The notes under the pieces: model-generated
Database searches by the model: none
Told to the model about the DNA's origin: nothing
What the model saw: the letters and a program-made list of their open reading frames with translations, nothing else
From: Mastigamoeba balamuthi
Lineage: Eukaryota > Evosea > Mastigamoebida > Mastigamoebidae
Assembly: GCA_902651635.1 (NCBI GenBank)
Contig: CACRSC010000472.1
Location: forward strand, 248,706-312,705
Length of the DNA stretch: 64,000 nt
Reading direction: 5' to 3'
In this document: positions 59,337-64,000 of the stretch, piece after piece
How positions within the stretch are numbered: position 1 is the stretch's first letter
Layout: each line of letters starts with the position of its first letter
Program-made: the position numbers and the translations under genes

Positions 59337-61099
59337 ATGGCGTCGACTGCGCAGGCGATCATCGCGGGCGTTGCTGCCGGCGCGGCCCTGGGCGTCTCCG
59401 CCTGCCTCGCCTTCACCGAGTGGCGCAGGCGAAGCACCGCTCCCGCGCGAGCTGTGCCCAACGCCCTCGACTTCAGCGAGCACTGCGAGCGCACAAAGGC
59501 ATGTTGCCACCCTGCTCTCCCCGAGACTCCGATGCCCCTGTTCCCCCCACCCAGCTGTGCTGCTGCGCATCCGCCCTTCAAAGAACCGACAAAGACCCGG
59601 TGGGCCTCTGGCTGGAGCGGCGCTGCAGCTGCTCGTCCCAGCAGCGCCTTTCAGGACACGTGTCGGCTTGTTGTTGCCTGTGCTGGGTGCAGTGCCGCGT
59701 CATTGATCTCTGCTGATGTTCACTCGGGGAGCTTGTGACTCGTTGTTTATCTTGTTCACGCAGCCCTCTGACGTTTGCTGTTTGTCCGGCAGTTGTTCTT
59801 CGGGGAGGAGAGGTTCCGGCGTATCAGGGAGGCGTTTGTGGTGGTGGTGGGCGTCGGGGGCGTGGGCTCCATGGCCGCCGTCGCGATGGCCAGGACCGGC
59901 GTCCGCAAGATCCGCCTCGTCGACTCGGACATCGTCACCCTCTCCAGCCTCAACCGCAACTCCGCTGCCACCCGCTCCGACGTCGGCAAGCCCAAGGTCC
60001 GCGGGTTTCCGCCGCGTCTCGCTGCCCGGCCGTCGTGTCTCACGACGCCTCTCGGCGTGCGCAGGTCCTGGCGCTCGCCGAGCGCATACGGGAGATCGTG
60101 CCCGAGGTGTCGGTGGAGACGGAGCAGGCGTTCTTCACGGCGGCCGAGGCCGAGAGGCTCGTGCTGGCGGGCAGCCCCAGCGTGGTCCTCGACTGCATCG
60201 ACGACTCCAAGACCAAGGTCGAGCTCCTGCACTTCTGCCACTCGCGCGGCATCCGCGTCGTCTCCTCCTTCGGCGTCGGCGCCTGCATCGACCCCTCCAA
60301 GATCAAGGTGCGCCGGCGCCGCTCTCCGCTCCGATTACGCCCGCGGATTCAATTGAATTTGTGCCCCCTCCGCCCGCGCGCTGTTTTTCCGCAGGCGCTC
60401 GACATCAGCGACACGTACGCGTGCCCGCTGGGCCGGCGCATCCGCAAGGCCCTGGCGAAGCTCGGCGTGACGACGGGCATCCCGTGCGTCTTCTCGACCG
60501 AGGTGGACCGCCGCGAGCTCGCGCAGCTGACGCCCGAGGAGCACGCGCGCCTCGAGTCGCAGCCGTAGCCGCAGCAGCCGCACGCCGCGCGCCTGCGTGC
60601 CATCCCGAGCTTCATGCCCGTGCCCGCGGTCGCGGGCCTCTGCGTGGCCGACGTGGCGCTGTGCATCCTCGCGGGGCTGCCGCACGTCTTCGCGGGCGAC
60701 GCGCAGCAGACGCCCAGCAGGGCGGCGGCGGCCACGCGGGACAGCGAGGACCCGGCGTTCGGCGCGGGCCACGCCAAGCGGGTGCTCTCGAGCCTCGTCT
60801 GGCGCGAGACCAAGCGCAGCCCCGAGCGGGGCGCCGCCGCCCGCGAGGCGCTGAGCGAGGAGAGCGTGCTGTACGCCGTGCGCGACGTGTGGGGCTGCAG
60901 GAGCGCGCTGTCGGGGCGCGAGCTGAAGCCCAAGGAGGTCGTGCTGGCGCTCTACGACGCCGAGGCGCCCGCGTCGCGCGCCAACGTGGTGGTCGTGGCC
61001 AAGGACGAGCTCGAGGCGCTCGAGCACCGCGGCGAGCGCCCGCTGGACGAGGAGGTCGCCAGGCGCATCGCCGCGAAGCTCGCCGCACTAAACAACTAA
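59337..61099 (+). CDS. TCD1: TcdA/Tcd1-type tRNA threonylcarbamoyladenosine dehydratase, membrane-anchored, with one in-frame TAG
   Basis: Four phase-0 exons: 59337-59498, 59793-59996, 60065-60307, 60395-61099 (TAA). These enzymes use ATP to cyclize t6A37 of ANN-decoding tRNAs to ct6A; yeast Tcd1/Tcd2 sit in the mitochondrial outer membrane through an N-terminal helix, matched here by IIAGVAAGAALGVSACLAF. The E1-like core is clear: LFFGEERFRRIRE, the nucleotide loop GVGGVGS, LVDSDIVTLSSLNRN, DCIDDSKTKVELLHFC, SSFGVGACIDPSKIKALDIS, PLGRRIRKALAKLGV, then the C-terminal AIPSFMPVPAVAGL. Full length would be 437 codons, close to yeast Tcd1. A TAG at 60566-60568 interrupts the low-complexity linker between LESQP and PQQPH, leaving 260 residues without readthrough. 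The homologous linker and everything after it are intact, so a sequencing error, recent mutation or readthrough is more likely than long decay. Confidence 0.85.
59499..59792 (+). other. GC-AG intron (294 nt) of the TcdA-type gene
   Basis: The donor is AAG|gcatgt and the acceptor tgtccggcag. Splicing 59498 to 59793 joins ...EHCERTK to LFFGEERF at phase 0. The nearest GT (59503) would give the wrong phase. It is the longest intron in the window and the part preserved in the broken copy at 43785-44061. Confidence 0.7.
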
Positions 61100-61440
61100 G
61101 CCTGGTGGCTAACAACACGGGGAACCTATACTTGCGCTGCACTTGTACCCGAGGCCCTGTGCCGGTGTCATGGTGGCATCATCATGATGAATGATCACGG
61201 CATCGGTCATTTGCGACCTGTTGCGCGAGGGAGCCACAACTGTTCGGCAAATCAAATCACGGACAAGCTTAACTCCGATTACAAGGGGGAAAGGAGAGCC
61301 GATAAAGACTTCAGTACCTGTTGAATACCATTCCCGGTGTCAGAAATCTAATTGGCCCTTGGCACACTAAATGACCCCGAACGTGCACAGGGCGATAGCA
61401 GAAGTGCCTATTCAGAACCTCGCCCAGGGAACACCGAGGT
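61100..61440. other. Spacer downstream of the TcdA-type gene
   Basis: Less GC-rich than the genes around it. No supported coding sequence, repeat or RNA gene is seen. It should hold the 3' UTR of the TcdA-type gene. Confidence 0.4.
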
Positions 61441-62067
61441 GTGCTTGGATTCGCACCTGAGAGACGCTCACAGTTGACTTGCAGATCCAGCACGGGCTCG
61501 GGGAGAACGACCACCCTTTGCAGTGGTAGTGGTAATGGCAGTGGCAGGGGCGGCAGCAGTGACAGCGACGATGGTACACACAAGGACGGGAAGGGCGGTG
61601 CCTTCGTGCAGGAGCAGGGCAATAGCGCCCCTGCTAACGCAGGCAACAGAGAAGACGGCGACGGCAGAAGCGGTGGCGGCAGTGGCGACACCGAAGACGA
61701 CGATGACGTGATGGAAGGTGGCATCAGGCCCGTGCTGACCTGCGAAGGGAGCTGGGGAGTGCTGAGCGAGTGGATTGCCAAGCTTCCTGTGGTGCCCATC
61801 GAGCCCGAGGAGTCGGACCAGCACGACACGGACGACGCAGAGATGCGCACTGACGACGATGTCCCGGAAGAAGGGACTGTCGACGAGCACAAAGATGGCA
61901 AGTACCCAGTGGGCCCACTGCCTCCTCAACTCATGGAAATGGGCCCTGAGGGCTGGTTGCACACCGCTCTGCGCTCGGCTCGTTGGCCGCTCCACTCCCG
62001 CCTCGTGGGAACAGACAAAACTCGGTGGGGTCCGTTGAAGTGCATCGGGACCAATCTGGCGTTCTAG
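61441..62067 (+). CDS. Doubtful open reading frame, acidic C-terminal half
   Basis: A 208-codon open stretch with no ATG at its beginning (first triplet GTG after a possible exon boundary) ends in TAG at 62065. The first half is Ser/Gly/Asp-rich. The second reads WGVLSEWIAKLPVVPIEPEE and PQLMEMGPEGWLHTALRSAR, with more aromatic content than expected by chance. I recognise no family. It could be the last exon of an unrecognised gene, a gene fragment, or chance; the opposite strand is also open for a Ser/Pro-rich frame. Confidence 0.3.
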   Translation: MLGFAPERRSQLTCRSSTGSGRTTTLCSGSGNGSGRGGSSDSDDGTHKDGKGGAFVQEQGNSAPANAGNREDGDGRSGGGSGDTEDDDDVMEGGIRPVLTCEGSWGVLSEWIAKLPVVPIEPEESDQHDTDDAEMRTDDDVPEEGTVDEHKDGKYPVGPLPPQLMEMGPEGWLHTALRSARWPLHSRLVGTDKTRWGPLKCIGTNLAF

Positions 62068-62178
62068 ATTTGTGATCTCTGTGACTCACGCGGGGGGAAG
62101 AGATATTGTGAGTGTGTGACACACACCCCCCGCAGTGTTGTGCGCATCAGCAGCAGCAGCAGCCGCCCCCTTGCTTGC

Positions 62179-64000
62179 ATGCAGGCGATCAGAGAGTTGG
62201 TCGGCGCCCGCGAGTGCGGTGCGCCCACGGCCCTGTCCGCGTTCGCGCGCCTCGCCGACGTGGCCCAGCAGCCGCACCTGCTGCCCTCCCAGCAGGAGGT
62301 CTGGGAGCGCGCTGCCCCCGTGCGTCTCTCCCACCGCTTCCACGCCGGTTCCCGACCCCCCGCCGCGCGCAGGGGCCGCTGGACCACCTCGCCGCCCCGC
62401 CGCCGCCGCCAGAGTACGTCACCGACGTGCTCAGGGGCTTCTTCGAGAGCGCGCACACAGGCCGACCGCTGCCGCAGTTGCGCCCATCCCAGCGCGTCTT
62501 GCGACGCCTCCAGCGAGTATTGACGCGTGTGGGTGCGGCTGGGTGGGCAGGGTGGACCCCGCGGCCCCTCCGTTCGCGCTGGCGCCACAAGACCAGGCCA
62601 AGCTGATGCAGCGCGCAGCGGTTCTGGCGAGGCACGCGTTCGCCGAGGCGCCCGCGCAGTTCGCCGGCGCCCAGCTCGACTCGCTGGCGCGCCTGATGCA
62701 CGTCGGGGCCCCCGCGCAGGCCGCCGCCGTGCCCCTGGGGCCCGACGACGCGGCCCAGTGGGACGTCGGTGCCCACGCGCGGGACTTTGAGGGCGCGTGG
62801 GCCGGCGAGTCTTGGGCCTCGGAGTTCGCAGGCCCGCACGGCCCCGCAGCCGCAGCCGCAGCCGCCTCGAGGCAGCACGAGCTGTGGGCCGCGGAGATGG
62901 CGGCGCAGCAGCACGCGGCGGAGCTGGACGCCGCGTGGGCCGCCAGCCACCCGCAGGCGCAGGCGCGCGAGGAGGAGGCGCGGCTCGAGGCCGCGTGGAC
63001 CGAAGCCCACGCGCAGACGGCGTCCGCGGGCGCGGCTGCAGCGGACGCGGACGCGGCTGCGGTGCAGGGGCGGGAGCTGAGGGCGACGGCGCAGAAGATA
63101 GCGGACATACAGGACCCGCAGCTGCGGGCCACCGAGTTCATGAAGTTCATGCGCAAGGTCGCCTCGGGCGAGGTCGAGCTGCGCGGCAGCGACTTCGTGC
63201 AGCAGCAGCAGCAGCAGCAGGGCGGCGAGTGGGCCGCCGAGTTCGCAGGGCAGCAGCGCGAGGCCCCGGGCGCCCCGGCGTCCGCGTGGGCCACCGAGTA
63301 CGCGGACGCGCTCGGGGCGCCCGGGCAGCGCGAGCAGGACGAGGCCGACGTGTGGGCCGACGAGTACCACGCGGGCACCGCGGGCAGGCAGGACGCGGCC
63401 GCGCTGGCTGCCGCCGCGGGGCCCGGGTCGTACGTGTTCAGCGCGGCCGCGTCGAACCCGTACTTCGGCAACCCGCACGCGATGCAGCGCGGCAAGGCGC
63501 TGTACGAGGAGGGCCACGCGGCAGAGGCCGTGCTGGCGCTCGAGGCCGAGGTGCAGCAGAACCCGGGCAACGCCGAGGCCTGGCGGATGCTGGGCGTCGC
63601 GCAGGCCGACGGCGACAACGACGAGCAGGCCGTCGCGGCCCTCGAGCGCGCGCGGGCGGCGGACCCGGGCGACCTGACGACGGAGCTGGCGCTGGCCGTG
63701 AGCCTCGCCAACGACCTGCACAAGGACCGCGCGATCGAGGCCGCGCGGTCGTGGCTCGCGCGCAACCCGCGGTACGCGGCCATGAGCGCGGCCTGCGCCG
63801 AGGAGCACGCGCGCGCGAGGCAGCGGGCGCGCGAGGAGCTCGCGGCGACGACGGCGGCGGACGAGCCCGAGGAGGAGTTCCGCGGGCTGATCGACCAGTA
63901 CGAGCGCCACAGCGAGGCGCTGGCGGCGTTTGCGCAGGCCGCGCAGTCGGCCGAGGGCGCGAGCGACGCGGACGTGCAGGTGGGGCTCGGGCTGATGTTC
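62179..64000 (+). CDS. PEX5: Peroxisomal targeting signal receptor PEX5 (5' part; runs off the right edge)
   Basis: Exons 62179-62298, 62373-62476 and 62551 to beyond 64000. Introns are 74 nt each, at phases 0 and 2. The start gives MQAIRELVGARECGAPTALS, aligning with human [20 protein letters not shown] and keeping the N-terminal Cys that is monoubiquitinated for receptor recycling. The disordered half carries PEX13/PEX14-binding WxxxF/Y motifs: WASEF, WAAEM, WAAEF, WATEY and WADEY. TEFMKFMRKVASGEVEL matches the conserved SEFLKFVRQIGEGQVSL block. TPR repeats begin near 63450 (NPYFGNPHAMQRGKALYEEG, then EAWRMLGVAQADGDNDEQA); about three lie inside the window. The rest of the TPR fold, which binds C-terminal SKL-type signals, lies beyond. 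A CAG run codes Gln7 near 63200. The receptor shuttles peroxisomal matrix enzymes from the cytosol. Confidence 0.93.

Noticed and set aside
60503-60568. Treating the TAG in the TcdA-type gene as the end of a 66-nt intron (gtggac...ccgtag)
   Set aside because: It would delete the VDRRELAQLTPEEHARL segment that aligns with the family linker after IPCVFSTE, and it has no pyrimidine tract.
60566-60568. UAG as a sense (Gln) codon in this organism
   Set aside because: A 9,855-codon gene has no internal TAG despite many Gln codons, and several genes in the window end with TAG.
61311-61901. Minus-strand Ser/Pro/Leu-rich frame overlapping the doubtful plus-strand frame
   Set aside because: It is repetitive, lacks domain features, and is less gene-like than the plus-strand frame, itself uncertain.
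62189-63910. Minus-strand frame of 573 codons opposite PEX5
   Set aside because: The plus strand carries unmistakable PEX5 motifs and splice sites; the antisense frame is low-complexity Leu/Arg from high GC.

Overview
The window comes from a GC-rich nuclear genome of a free-living unicellular eukaryote. The evidence is short spliceosomal introns (about 42-126 nt, one of 294 nt), an N-terminal SCAR/WAVE homology domain, a PEX5 peroxisomal import receptor, a membrane-anchored TcdA/Tcd1-type tRNA dehydratase, and remnants of two eukaryotic DNA-transposon families (hAT and a DDE_Tnp_4/Harbinger-like one). Lineage is not settled by the sequence. A flagellate of apusomonad, amoebozoan or holozoan-like grade would fit, but that is a guess. 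Two introns appear to use GC donors.

Layout. 1-1014 (-): the 5' end of a SCAR/WAVE gene, divergent from 1216-31097 (+), a five-exon gene for an acidic, low-complexity protein of about 9,855 residues. Its first ~54 residues look like an RIIa/DPY-30-type docking fold. The rest is built in zones, each with its own repeated short motif: xMPEE, then FxDWDEE, then SSLGxDLDTTVDLLEE.

31.5-59.1 kb is a membrane-receptor cluster. Three intact FG-GAP/CADG single-pass proteins (31495-35147, 36004-39627, 39945-43556), a frameshifted one (55540-59136) and two truncated copies (45988-47509, 47745-47935) all lie on the minus strand, head to tail, in two subfamilies. Between them on the plus strand lie two tandem twelve-exon genes (48898-51764, 52197-55062) for type I membrane proteins made of cysteine-rich modules. 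Almost all of their introns are phase 1. The space between genes holds transposon remnants, a broken TcdA 5' copy, and fragments of both receptor families. This looks like birth-and-death evolution by block duplication and gene conversion.

59.3-64 kb (+): a TcdA/Tcd1-type gene with one in-frame TAG in a linker, a doubtful small reading frame, and the 5' two thirds of PEX5, which runs off the window.

The FG-GAP proteins (integrin-alpha-like ectodomains, short tails with a YxxPhi motif) and the interleaved Cys-rich receptors are the best candidate for an undescribed system: a rapidly duplicating adhesion or recognition locus. That role is inference. The sequence shows the architecture and duplication history, not the function.
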